A stretch of 64,000 bases of DNA, from contig NZ_VRMG01000009.1 in the NCBI RefSeq assembly GCF_008040105.1, positions 186,001-250,000 of the forward strand, in the 5' to 3' direction. Positions 51,723-60,227 of this stretch are shown piece by piece. This DNA is from Lacisediminihabitans profunda. Its GTDB lineage: Bacteria > Actinomycetota > Actinomycetes > Actinomycetales > Microbacteriaceae. The notes below the pieces were generated by a model. It did not search any database and was not told where the DNA came from. It saw only the letters and a program-made list of their open reading frames with translations. Each line of letters starts with the position of its first letter. The first letter of the stretch is position 1. A program made the translations under genes and the position numbers.

Positions 51723-53123
51723 ATGCGTAACACAGACACTACTGGCATCACGGCTGTCGACTGGGAGCAGCGGATCAACTTTGATCGCCTGCGCTCCGAG
51801 AGACTCGCCAAGCTGAAGGCCGAGCTGAACCGGTCAGAGCTCGGCGCTGTACTCGCCTTCGACTTCGCCAACATCCGCTACATGACCGCGACCCACATCG
51901 GCACCTGGGCCATGGACAAGCTGATCCGCTTCAGCCTGCTGACTCGGGAAACCGACCCCATCTCCTGGGACTTCGGCTCGGCCGCCAAGCACCACGCCCT
52001 GTACAACCCATGGTTGGACGTCACGACCGCCGAGGCCGACGCCGACCCGCACGCCCCGCACCACGGTGCCACCCGACCGCGACTCGAGTCTGGTGCCCGA
52101 GCCGGGATCTCCACCCTCCGCGGCGCCTTCACCCCGGACGCGGAGATCGCCCAGAAGCTCGCCGCAAAGATCAAGCGCGAGCTCGACAAGTTCGGCGTCG
52201 CCGACCAGCCGCTCGGGGTAGACGTGATCGAGCTGCCCGTCCTGTTCGCACTGCAGCAGCTGGGCATCCAGGTCGTGGACGGCCAGCAATTGTTCATGGA
52301 GGCCCGCCGAATCAAGACGGCCGACGAGATCGGACTGCTCACCCAGGCGGCGTCGATGGTGGATGCCGCCTACGACGAGCTCTATCGCTTCCTGCGCCCG
52401 GGAGTGCGGGAGAACGAGGCCGTGGGCCTCGTCGCCAAGACGCTCTACGACCTCGGCTCCGAGTACGTGGAGGGGGTCAACGCCATCTCGGGCGAGCGTT
52501 GCTCGCCGCATCCGCACGTGTTCTCCGACCGACTCATCCGACCGGGCGACCCGGCCTTCTTCGACATCCTGCACAGCTTCAACGGATACCGCACCTGCTA
52601 CTACCGCACCTTCGCCGTGGGTTCGGCGAGTTCCGCCCAGAGGGATGCCTACAAGCGAGCACGCGAATACATGGACTGGGCGATCGCGCTCGTGAAGCCG
52701 GGCGCCACCACCGCAGACATCGTGAGCGTCTGGCCGACCGCGCAGGAGTTCGGCTTCGAGGACGAGGAGGCCGCGTTCGCCCTGCAATACGGTCACGGGG
52801 TCGGTCTTTCCATCTGGGAGAAGCCGATCTTCTCGCGCCTCGTCTCGCTCGACCACCCGGAGGTCCTCGAGGAGGGAATGGTCTTCGCCCTGGAGACGTA
52901 CTGGCCCTCCGCCGACGGCTGGGGCGCCGCGCGCATCGAGGAGGAGGTGGTGGTGACGGCCGACGGATGCCAGGTCATCACCAAGTTCCCGGCGGAGGAG
53001 CTGCTCGTGGCCGGACAGCGCTACTTCACCGTGGGCGGAACGCTCAACTCGATCCGCGACTCGCAGTCGCACCTCAACACCACCGAGGGGCGTGGCGAGA
53101 ACACGGCACCCGCGGCGCACTGA
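51723..53123 (+). CDS. M24-family (creatinase/Xaa-Pro peptidase/DddP-like) protein with altered metal site
   Basis: This 466-residue pita-bread-fold protein has an N-terminal creatinase-type domain and a C-terminal M24 domain. Four of the five metal-site positions are kept: D281 (FFDILHSF), H358 (YGHGVGLS), E391 (FALETYW) and a Glu at about 406-408 (ARIEEEV). The position 11 residues after D281, an Asp in methionine aminopeptidase, is C292. The family includes prolidases, metal-free creatinase, ectoine hydrolase DoeA and the DMSP lyase DddP, so a C-N hydrolase or lyase in this catabolic locus is as likely as a peptidase. It has its own promoter and is divergent from the XRE-cupin gene. Confidence 0.85.
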   Translation: MRNTDTTGITAVDWEQRINFDRLRSERLAKLKAELNRSELGAVLAFDFANIRYMTATHIGTWAMDKLIRFSLLTRETDPISWDFGSAAKHHALYNPWLDVTTAEADADPHAPHHGATRPRLESGARAGISTLRGAFTPDAEIAQKLAAKIKRELDKFGVADQPLGVDVIELPVLFALQQLGIQVVDGQQLFMEARRIKTADEIGLLTQAASMVDAAYDELYRFLRPGVRENEAVGLVAKTLYDLGSEYVEGVNAISGERCSPHPHVFSDRLIRPGDPAFFDILHSFNGYRTCYYRTFAVGSASSAQRDAYKRAREYMDWAIALVKPGATTADIVSVWPTAQEFGFEDEEAAFALQYGHGVGLSIWEKPIFSRLVSLDHPEVLEEGMVFALETYWPSADGWGAARIEEEVVVTADGCQVITKFPAEELLVAGQRYFTVGGTLNSIRDSQSHLNTTEGRGENTAPAAH

Positions 53124-53138
53124 GCTTCGTGCTCAGTG
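53118..53138. terminator. hairpin between convergent genes, holding both stop codons
   Basis: CACTGAGC-TTCGT-GCTCAGTG is a perfect eight-base-pair stem with a five-base loop. The left arm contains the TGA of the M24 gene and the right arm overlaps the stop of the convergent dehydrogenase. There is no T-tract on either side, so it may act as a weak bidirectional terminator or an RNA end stabiliser. Confidence 0.5.
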
Positions 53139-53996
53139 GCCTCGGGTGACTTCGGCCATGGCTGACCAGTCGAGTCCGGCGAGGGACTCGGTGGCCAGGG
53201 CGGTCTCGAATCGGTCACGCAGGAGCGGGGCGCTCGGCAGCGTCACCCCGCCTTCTGCCGCGACCTCCTCGGCCAGTCCGAGATCCTTCAGGCCGAGGGC
53301 CATGGTGAAGCCGGGCGGGCTGTAGCGGCGCTCGGCGATGATCGAGCCATAGCCGGTGAACACCACGCCTCCGAAGAGGGTGCCGCCCAGCAGCTCGACG
53401 AAATCACTGGCGTCGATCTCGTGGGCCTCGACGAGGCTGATCGCCTCGCCCAGGGCCTGCATGGCGTGGATGATGGTGAAGTTCACGGCGATCTTGACGA
53501 CGTTGGCGCGGCGGGGCCGGTCGCCGAAGCGCCAGATCCGCGTGCTGAGCACCTCCAGGAACGGCTCGACGGCCCCGATCGCCTCCTCCGGCCCGGCAAC
53601 CAGGATGTTGAGCGCGCCGGCGGCCGCGACGGTGGGCCGACCGAGCACGGGCGACGCCACATAACGCAGGCCGGCGTCGAGGTGGATTCGCTCCAGCCGA
53701 TCGGCGGCCGCGGCGCTGATCGACGCCATGTTGACATGGATCCGATTCTCCGTCCCGCGAAGATTGTCGGCCGTGAGCAGGGCCTCGGCGGCCTCGTCAT
53801 TGGCGAGCATGGAGAAGGACACCGGAGCGGCCAGCGCCTCGGCCGGCGACGACGCCCGCGTGGCTCCGGCGGCGACGAGGGCCTCGATCGCCTCCTCTGA
53901 CCTGTTCCAGACCGTGACGGTGTGTCCGGCATCCACGAGTCGCCTCGCTATCGCCGATCCCATTGTTCCCAGGCCGATGAATCCCAGTCGTGCCAT
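53133..53996 (-). CDS. 3-hydroxyisobutyrate dehydrogenase-like NAD(P) oxidoreductase
   Basis: This 287-residue beta-hydroxyacid dehydrogenase has GLGTMG at 8-13, VASPVLGRPTVAAAG for the substrate loop, and the catalytic Lys in NVVKIAVNF near residue 167. The family oxidises 3-hydroxy acids to semialdehydes or reduces aldehydes such as succinic semialdehyde. It is followed upstream, one base away, by an aldehyde dehydrogenase. The two would oxidise a hydroxy acid to a semialdehyde and then to an acid. Confidence 0.88.
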   Translation of the reverse strand: MARLGFIGLGTMGSAIARRLVDAGHTVTVWNRSEEAIEALVAAGATRASSPAEALAAPVSFSMLANDEAAEALLTADNLRGTENRIHVNMASISAAAADRLERIHLDAGLRYVASPVLGRPTVAAAGALNILVAGPEEAIGAVEPFLEVLSTRIWRFGDRPRRANVVKIAVNFTIIHAMQALGEAISLVEAHEIDASDFVELLGGTLFGGVVFTGYGSIIAERRYSPPGFTMALGLKDLGLAEEVAAEGGVTLPSAPLLRDRFETALATESLAGLDWSAMAEVTRGH

Positions 53997-53997
53997 C

Positions 53998-55374
53998 TCA
54001 CGCCTCCCAGACGGTCTTGAGGTTGCAGAATTCGCGGATGCCCTCCGCGGCGAGTTCGCGCCCGAAGCCCGAGTTCTTGATGCCGCCGAACGGGAGCTCC
54101 GGGTAAGAGATCGTCATCCCGTTGAGGAAGACCGCCCCGGCCTCGATCTCCGACACGAACCGGGCCTTCTCCCGCTGGTCGGTGGTCCAGACGCTCGAAC
54201 TGAGACCGAAGTCGGTGACGTTCGCCAGGGCGATCGCGGAGTCGACGTCGTCGACGCGGTAGAGCGTCGCGACGGGGCCGAATGCCTCCTCGCGGTGAAG
54301 CCGCATCGACGCGGTGACTCCCGAGATCACGGTCGGTGGGTAGTACCAACCCACGCCCTCCGGCACGGCTCCGCCGGTGAGCGCGGTGGCGCCCCCGGTC
54401 AGCGCATCGTCGACCAGTTGGGCGAGCTCGTCCCGGCCGGCCGCCGTGGCGAGGGGCCCCACCTGGGTCTCCTCCCGCAGCGGATCGCCGACCCGGAGCG
54501 CACCCATGGCGGCGGTGAACAGCTCGGCGAACCGGTCATAGACGTCCGTGTGCACGATGAAACGCTTGGCGCTGATGCAGGACTGGCCGTTGTTGATTGT
54601 TCGGGCGGTCACCGCGGTGGCGACAGCGGCGGAGAGGTCAGCGCTCGGCATCACGATGAACGGATCGGACCCGCCCAACTCGAGCACGGACTTCTTCACC
54701 TGGGCGCCCGCGATGGAGGCCACCGACCGCCCTGCCGGCTCCGAGCCGGTGAGGGTCACGGCCTTGACCCGCGGGTCCTCGAGCACCGCCCGCACCTCGC
54801 CCGAGCCGATGAGCAGCGTGGAAAACGATCCGGCGGGGAAGCCTCCGCGGGCGAAGAGCGTGTCGAGGTAGAGCGCCGACTGCGGCACGTTCGAGGCGTG
54901 CTTGAGCACCCCGACGTTGCCGGCCATGAGAGCCGGGGCGGCGAACCGGATCACCTGCCAGAGCGGATAGTTCCACGGCATGACGGCGAGCACGATGCCG
55001 AGCGGCTCGTAACGGGAGAATGCGCGACTCGCGCCGAGGCTGCCCGGGTCGCCGAACACCTCGTCGCGCAGGAATTCCTCGGCGTGGTCGGCGTAGAAGC
55101 GCATGCCCTTGGCGCACTTGGCCGCCTCCGCGCGCGCGGCGCCGATCGGCTTGCCCATCTCGCGGGTCATGATGGTCGCGATCCGCTCGTTGTCATCGTC
55201 CAGCAGGTCCGCGGCGGCTCGCATCCAGCCGGCGCGATCGGCGAACGAGGTCCCGCGCAGCGCGAAGACGGCGGACTGGGCTCGAGCGAGTCGATTCTCG
55301 ATCTCCTGGGGTCCGTGGGGCTCGAAGGTCATTTCGACCTCACCGGTGGCGGGGTTGAGGGTGGCGATGGCCAT
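53998..55374 (-). CDS. NAD(P)-dependent aldehyde dehydrogenase (succinic semialdehyde DH-like)
   Basis: This 458-residue enzyme has oxyanion Asn in VMPWNYPLWQ (N134), general base E232 in LELGGSDPF, nucleophile C266 in NNGQSCISAKR, and a C-terminal LPFGGIKNSGFGRE. This signature set is typical of GabD/Sad enzymes that oxidise short-chain semialdehydes. The start was placed at ATG 55374, which opens MAIATLNPATGEV. It lies between the hydroxyacid dehydrogenase and a GntR regulator on the same strand. Confidence 0.9.
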   Translation of the reverse strand: MAIATLNPATGEVEMTFEPHGPQEIENRLARAQSAVFALRGTSFADRAGWMRAAADLLDDDNERIATIMTREMGKPIGAARAEAAKCAKGMRFYADHAEEFLRDEVFGDPGSLGASRAFSRYEPLGIVLAVMPWNYPLWQVIRFAAPALMAGNVGVLKHASNVPQSALYLDTLFARGGFPAGSFSTLLIGSGEVRAVLEDPRVKAVTLTGSEPAGRSVASIAGAQVKKSVLELGGSDPFIVMPSADLSAAVATAVTARTINNGQSCISAKRFIVHTDVYDRFAELFTAAMGALRVGDPLREETQVGPLATAAGRDELAQLVDDALTGGATALTGGAVPEGVGWYYPPTVISGVTASMRLHREEAFGPVATLYRVDDVDSAIALANVTDFGLSSSVWTTDQREKARFVSEIEAGAVFLNGMTISYPELPFGGIKNSGFGRELAAEGIREFCNLKTVWEA

Positions 55375-55409
55375 GGGTCGTCCTTCTCGGTGCGTCGGGG
55401 ATGTCGGGG

Positions 55410-56096
55410 TCAGTTGGTCACGGGATCGAGGAACACGTCGGGATGCCGGGCAAGCTCCAGTCGCGTTCGACGGATGTGGCCGTACAGCACTCGTTCGGCC
55501 TCGTCCAGGTCGGAGCGGCGAATCGCGTGCACGAGCAGTTGGTGATCGTGGTGCACGCTGCGGTCGCCCTCCGAGCGGAACACCCGGGTGAAGGCCCGAC
55601 GGTAGTGCTGGGTGCGATTCCAGAGCTGTTCGACCATGTCGCCCAGCACGCTCGTGCGCGCCGCGGCGTAGCTGCCGAGGTGGAATTCCCGGTCCAGCGT
55701 GAGGAACTCCTCGATGTCGTCCGACCGCTCCATGGCATCCGCGAGGTACTGCAGGTGATCGATCTCCGGCTGCCCGAGGTCCGGAATCGAGTAGCGCAGA
55801 AGGAGGGGCTCGATTCTCTCCCGAATCTGATACATCTCCTCGCACTCCTCGAGGCCCAGCCGCGACACCCACGCTCCCGTGTTCGCCACGAGGGTGACGA
55901 GTCCCTCCGCCTCGAGGATGCGGAGCGCCTCGCGCACGGGGACGCGGCTCGCCCCGTGGCGGTCGGCGGCATCCTCTTGCCGGATGCGGGCGCCCGGCGC
56001 GTATTGGCCGGAGAGGATCGCCGTGCGCAGCTCGTTGGCGACCCGTTCACCGGCGCTGCCGGTGCGGGGGATGATGTCGGTCACGGTCCCCATCAT
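55410..56096 (-). CDS. GntR-family regulator (FCD domain)
   Basis: This 228-residue regulator has an N-terminal winged helix (VANELRTAILSGQYAPGARIRQEDAADRHGASRVPVREALRILEAEG) and an all-helical FCD ligand-binding domain whose metal-site positions include Asp and His (DREFHLGSYAAARTS, HHDHQLLVHAIRR). FCD regulators respond to carboxylic acids. ATG 56096 overlaps the VOC stop by ATGA, so I prefer it to the ATG three bases later. It likely binds the palindromes in front of the VOC and E1 genes. Confidence 0.87.
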   Translation of the reverse strand: MMGTVTDIIPRTGSAGERVANELRTAILSGQYAPGARIRQEDAADRHGASRVPVREALRILEAEGLVTLVANTGAWVSRLGLEECEEMYQIRERIEPLLLRYSIPDLGQPEIDHLQYLADAMERSDDIEEFLTLDREFHLGSYAAARTSVLGDMVEQLWNRTQHYRRAFTRVFRSEGDRSVHHDHQLLVHAIRRSDLDEAERVLYGHIRRTRLELARHPDVFLDPVTN

Positions 56097-56620
56097 TCCG
56101 CAGGACGCGCGGGGTGCCAGAGCTTCACGGGCGCGGTCGCCTCGTAGGCCTTGCCCTGCGGGTAGCTCACGAGTTCGAACTGCATTCCCCACGGGCTGCG
56201 AAAGTAGATCCAGCGTTGGCCGGTGCTGTGACTCGAACTGGCCGTGGGCTCCCCCATGACCTCCACGCCGCGACTCAGCAGGTAGGCCAGTGCCTCGTCG
56301 AAGTCGTCAACGTAGAAGGCGAGGTGGTGGCCGCCGATGTCGCTGTTGCGCGGCTCCGGCCGCTGGCCATCCGCCGCCTCGTACTGGAAGATCTCGAAGT
56401 TGGGTCCGAACCCGCAGCGGAAGAAGCGCAGTTCGCGCATCACGGTGCGGGGATGCACGCCCAGGTTGGTCTGCATCCAGTCGTCTGCGCGCTCGAACGG
56501 GCCGAGGGAGTAGACCAGTTCGCAGCCGATGACATCGACGAAGAAGCGCTCGGCCTCGTCGAGGTCGGGAACGGTGAACCCGATGTGCTCGGTTCCGCGC
56601 AGTCCTGGCAGACCCACCAT
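56093..56620 (-). CDS. VOC-superfamily (glyoxalase/dioxygenase fold) protein
   Basis: This 175-residue protein has two beta-alpha-beta-beta-beta modules, beginning RGTEHIGFTVPDLDEAERFF and then SDIGGHHLAFYVDDFDEALAYL, and ending SPWGMQFELVSYP. The His and Glu of these strands (HIGF, HHLAF, FELV) are the usual VOC metal ligands. Members are lactoylglutathione lyases, methylmalonyl-CoA epimerases or extradiol dioxygenases. GAGGAGGT precedes ATG 56620. It is co-translated with the GntR gene and divergent from the E1 gene. Confidence 0.85.
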   Translation of the reverse strand: MVGLPGLRGTEHIGFTVPDLDEAERFFVDVIGCELVYSLGPFERADDWMQTNLGVHPRTVMRELRFFRCGFGPNFEIFQYEAADGQRPEPRNSDIGGHHLAFYVDDFDEALAYLLSRGVEVMGEPTASSSHSTGQRWIYFRSPWGMQFELVSYPQGKAYEATAPVKLWHPARPAE

Positions 56621-56646
56621 CTCGACCTCCTCGCCGTTGATTGGAT

Positions 56647-56666
56647 CCAGTATTGCCGAATACTGG
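56647..56666. promoter_or_regulatory. palindrome in the VOC/E1 divergent promoter
   Basis: CCAGTATT-GCCG-AATACTGG is a perfect palindrome with eight-base arms, 27 bases upstream of the VOC start. A third CCAGTA half-site lies at 56687-56692. It is the strongest candidate operator for the GntR regulator encoded in the VOC operon. Confidence 0.55.
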
Positions 56667-56696
56667 CCAAAAAGCCACCCTTTCGACCAGTAATGC

Positions 56697-56725
56697 TTGT
56701 GATTGGATTCAATCGGCGCTAACGT
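56697..56725 (+). promoter_or_regulatory. leaderless promoter of the E1-E2 operon with internal palindrome
   Basis: TTGTGA (56697-56702), 17 bases and TAACGT (56720-56725) end six bases before the A of the E1 ATG at 56732, and there is no Shine-Dalgarno, so the transcript probably starts at the start codon. A palindrome GATTG-GATT-CAATC (56701-56714) covers the spacer, and TGATTGGATYCA recurs at 56638 and 56700. A regulator bound there would shut the operon. Confidence 0.55.
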
Positions 56726-56731
56726 ACCCCC

Positions 56732-58921
56732 ATGCCGAAACAACGACGTTTAGAGACCGGTGCGCCATGGGTTGAGTTGGCCACCACCGCGCAGGACTGG
56801 AAAGAGGCCGATCCCGCGCTGCTGGCGACCATGCTCGGCCAGCTCCACCTGATCCGCGCGTTCGAAGAGACGGTTCTCGACCTCGCCGCGGAATCCCTCG
56901 TCCACGGACCCGCCCATTCGAGCATCGGCCAGGAGGGCGGCGCGGTCGGATCCATCGTCGGGCTGAGTTCATCGGATGCCGTGAACGGTTCGCACCGTGG
57001 CCACCACCAGTTCCTCGCCAAGGCGATCAACCACGTCAGCGGCGGTTCCCTCGAGCTCGGCACTCTCGTCACCCCGGCCATCCAGACGGTGTTGCAGCGC
57101 ACGCTGGCCGAGATTCTCGGCCTCGCGCAGGGCTACTGCCGGGGCCGAGGCGGCTCGATGCACCTGCAGTGGTTCGAGGCCGGCGCCCTGGGGACCAACG
57201 CGATCGTCGGCGGCGGCGCCCCGATGGCGGCCGGCAACGCCTGGGCCCAGAAGCACTCGGACACGCGTGATATCACCATCAACTACTTCGGCGATGGCGC
57301 GAGCCAGATCGGGTCGGTGCTCGAGTCGATGAACCTCGCGGCGGCCTGGAAGCTCCCGGTCTGTTTCTTCATCGAGAACAACATGTACGCCGTGGCCACC
57401 GAGATCAGCGAGAGCGTTGCCGACACCCGGCTGTCGGTGCGCGGGCAGGGCTTCGGGATTCCGAGTTGGCGGGTCGACGGCATGGACCCGCTCGCCGTGC
57501 ACCTGGCCATGACCCAGGCCGGGGAGATCATGCGCAATGGTGGCGGTCCCGCCATCGTCGAGGCCGAGGTCTATCGCTTCTTCCACCAGAACGGCCCATA
57601 CCCGGGAAGCGCCTTCGGCTATCGCAGCAAGGAGGAGGAGGCGCAGTGGCGTGCACGTGACCCGCTGCTGAAGATGGCCACCGAGATGACGAGACTCGGT
57701 CTGGCCGACGAGGCGCTCATCACCACCGTGCGCGAGCAGTCGCAGGCCGCCATGGCCGCCGCGGTCGCTCAGCTCATCGAGGCCGACCCGGAGAACACCG
57801 GAAAGCGTCGCATCCGTCCCGAGCTCTGGCCGGACACCTCCTTCGTGAACGTGGGTGTGCGTGGCGACGCCAGCGAGCTCGCCGCACTCGCCGTGCTCGA
57901 GCCGACCGGCTACGAGGGCGAATGGCGCGACGTGAAGTTCGTGGATGCCGTTGCCGCCGTCATGGATCGCCGCATGGAACAGGACCAGCGCATCGTCGTG
58001 CTCGGCGAAGACGTGCACCGGCTCAACGGCGGAACGAATGGCGCGACCAAGGGCCTCGCCAAGAAATACGGTCCCGACCGGGTGCTCGGCACTCCGATCA
58101 GCGAGAACGCCTTCACGGGCCTCGGCGGCGGACTCGCTCTCGACGGGCGATTCCGGCCGGTCATCGAGTTCATGTATCCGGACTTCATGTGGGTCGCCGC
58201 CGATCAGGTCTTCAACCAGATCGGCAAGGCCCGTCACATGTTCGGCGGCGACAACCCCGTTCCCCTCGTCTTGCGCACCAAGGTCGCGATGGGGTCCGGC
58301 TACGGTTCGCAGCACCTCATGGACCCAGCGGGCATCTTCGCGACGAGCCCCGGCTGGCGCATCGTCGCCCCGTCGACGGCCGCCGACTACGTCGGCCTGA
58401 TGAATGCCGCCCTCGCGCTGCAGGACCCCGTTCTCGTGATCGAGCACGTCGATCTGTACGGCATGGCCGACCGGGTTCCGGTCGGCGATCTCGACTATCA
58501 GCTGCCGTTCGGCAAGGCCGCCCTGCGCCGGGTGGGCGCCGAGGCAACGATCATCAGCTACCTCTCGATGGTGGCTCACTGCCTCGAGGCCGTCGAACAG
58601 ACCGGAATCGACGCGGATGTCATCGACCTGCGCTGGCTCGATCGCGCATCGATCGACTGGGACACGATCGGTGAGAGCGTCAAGAAGACCAACATCGTGC
58701 TCATCGTGGAGCAGGGCGCGCGCGGCACGTCCTACGGCGGCTGGCTCGCCGACGAGATCCAGCGCCGCTTCTTCGACTGGCTCGACCAGCCCGTCGAGAG
58801 AGTCACCGGCGGTGAGGCGAGCCCCAGCATCTCGAGGGTGCTCGAGCGAGCCGCGATCGCCGGCACCGAAGAGGTCGTCGCCGGCATCCAGACCATTCGC
58901 CGCGGAATGGGCGGTCGCTGA
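56732..58921 (+). CDS. 2-oxo acid dehydrogenase E1, alpha and beta subunits fused
   Basis: This 729-residue thiamine-diphosphate enzyme has an alpha-like half (about 1-360) with the TPP motif FGDGASQIGSV and FIENNMYAV, and a beta-like half (about 400-729) with VVLGEDVHRLNGG, the FTGLGGGLALDG region and VIDLRWL near the end. Pyruvate, acetoin and branched-chain dehydrogenases usually encode these as two genes. The fusion occurs in some actinobacteria. It decarboxylates a 2-oxo acid and passes the acyl group to the E2 encoded next, whose start shares one base with its stop. No E3 gene is present. Confidence 0.9.
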   Translation: MPKQRRLETGAPWVELATTAQDWKEADPALLATMLGQLHLIRAFEETVLDLAAESLVHGPAHSSIGQEGGAVGSIVGLSSSDAVNGSHRGHHQFLAKAINHVSGGSLELGTLVTPAIQTVLQRTLAEILGLAQGYCRGRGGSMHLQWFEAGALGTNAIVGGGAPMAAGNAWAQKHSDTRDITINYFGDGASQIGSVLESMNLAAAWKLPVCFFIENNMYAVATEISESVADTRLSVRGQGFGIPSWRVDGMDPLAVHLAMTQAGEIMRNGGGPAIVEAEVYRFFHQNGPYPGSAFGYRSKEEEAQWRARDPLLKMATEMTRLGLADEALITTVREQSQAAMAAAVAQLIEADPENTGKRRIRPELWPDTSFVNVGVRGDASELAALAVLEPTGYEGEWRDVKFVDAVAAVMDRRMEQDQRIVVLGEDVHRLNGGTNGATKGLAKKYGPDRVLGTPISENAFTGLGGGLALDGRFRPVIEFMYPDFMWVAADQVFNQIGKARHMFGGDNPVPLVLRTKVAMGSGYGSQHLMDPAGIFATSPGWRIVAPSTAADYVGLMNAALALQDPVLVIEHVDLYGMADRVPVGDLDYQLPFGKAALRRVGAEATIISYLSMVAHCLEAVEQTGIDADVIDLRWLDRASIDWDTIGESVKKTNIVLIVEQGARGTSYGGWLADEIQRRFFDWLDQPVERVTGGEASPSISRVLERAAIAGTEEVVAGIQTIRRGMGGR

Positions 58922-60153
58922 TGGCCACCGTCGTGCGGATGCCGGAGGTGCTCGCGGGCAGCGCCGAGGCGGCCATCCAGACCTGGCTGATCGCCGTCGG
59001 CCAGGAGGTCGCCGTCGGAATGCCTCTCGCGGAGGTGGAGACCGAGAAGGCGATCGTGGAATACGCCGCGGAGATGGCCGGAACGGTGCTCCAACTTCTG
59101 GTACCAGAGGGCGTGTCGGTCAAGGTTGGAGACCCGATCGCCGTTCTGGGGGAGAAGGGGGAGATCGTCGAGGTGCCCGGTCCCGAGTCCGTCGCGGGCG
59201 GTGCCGCCCCCGCTCCAGCCCCGACGACCACTGCACCGACAGCCGCCGAACCCGTGCCGTCGGCCGCCCGAGCGTTCATCAGCCCGCTCGTGCGCCGGCT
59301 CGCGAAGGAGCGTTCCCTCGACCTCTCGGCCGTCACGGGAACCGGCCCCGGTGGCCGGATCGTGCGTCGCGACATCGAGGGCATGACGGCCTCCGCGGCC
59401 CCCGCGGCAGAGCAGGTGTCCGCCGTTTCCGCGCCGCGGACGACGGAAGCCACCCTGGAATCGCCCACCGTGGTACCGCCCGTCGCGGTGCCGCACACCG
59501 CGATGCGGCGGGCGATCGCGCGTCGTCTCACCGAGAGCAAGTCGACGGTGCCGCACTTCTATCTCGTCGCGGATTGCCGGGTCGACCGGCTGGTGGCACT
59601 GCGCCGGGAGGTCAACGAGACCGCCACCACGAAGGTGTCCATCAACGACTTCGTGATCAAGGCGGCGGCCGCCGCCTTCATCGATGTGCCAGAGGCCAAT
59701 GCCACCTGGGACGAGAGCGCCATCATGCGCTATTCGACAGTTGACATGTCGGTCGCGGTGGCGATCGATGGCGGACTGGTGACCCCCGTGCTTCGCTCGG
59801 TCGAACGGATGACGCTCAGCACCGTTGCCCGCACCGTCGTCGACCTTGCCGAGCGTGCGCGGTCGGGTCGGCTCAGGCAGCACGAGCTCGAGGGCGGCAG
59901 CTTCGCCGTCTCGAACCTCGGCATGTACGGCGTGACGGAGTTCTCCGCCATCATCAACCCTCCCCAATCGGCGATCCTCGCGGTGGGTCTGGCCCGCCAG
60001 GAGGCGGTGGTCGTCGATGGGCAGATCGAGGTCGGCACCATCATGACCGTCACGCTCTCGGCGGACCACAGGGTGCTCGATGGGGCGCTCGCCGCGCGTT
60101 GGCTGGCCGCGTTCGTGCGACACGTCGAAAACCCGCTCGGCATGCTCGTGTAG
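58921..60153 (+). CDS. 2-oxo acid dehydrogenase E2 (dihydrolipoamide acyltransferase)
   Basis: This 410-residue acyltransferase has one lipoyl domain (lipoyl Lys43 in EVETEKAIVE) and an Ala/Pro-rich linker. A peripheral subunit-binding domain (ISPLVRRLAKERSLDLSAV, GTGPGGRIVRRDI) and the catalytic core with H383 and D387 in SADHRVLDG follow. It transfers the acyl group from E1 to CoA. Together with the fused E1 it forms a two-gene complex that would use a shared E3 (dihydrolipoamide dehydrogenase) made elsewhere. The substrate oxo acid is unknown. It is probably the product of the upstream catabolic genes. Confidence 0.92.
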   Translation: MATVVRMPEVLAGSAEAAIQTWLIAVGQEVAVGMPLAEVETEKAIVEYAAEMAGTVLQLLVPEGVSVKVGDPIAVLGEKGEIVEVPGPESVAGGAAPAPAPTTTAPTAAEPVPSAARAFISPLVRRLAKERSLDLSAVTGTGPGGRIVRRDIEGMTASAAPAAEQVSAVSAPRTTEATLESPTVVPPVAVPHTAMRRAIARRLTESKSTVPHFYLVADCRVDRLVALRREVNETATTKVSINDFVIKAAAAAFIDVPEANATWDESAIMRYSTVDMSVAVAIDGGLVTPVLRSVERMTLSTVARTVVDLAERARSGRLRQHELEGGSFAVSNLGMYGVTEFSAIINPPQSAILAVGLARQEAVVVDGQIEVGTIMTVTLSADHRVLDGALAARWLAAFVRHVENPLGMLV

Positions 60154-60227
60154 TCCCGCCTCCCGCCCGGCTCGTCCACGGCGCCACCCTCAACCGGAGG
60201 TCATCTGCACGGCTTAAGCTGGTGCGC

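Noticed and set aside
51723-53123. Calling the M24 gene a DMSP lyase or ectoine hydrolase
   Set aside because: The metal site differs (C292 for Asp), and the other genes of the DMSP or ectoine pathways (for example DoeB or DoeD) are not present.
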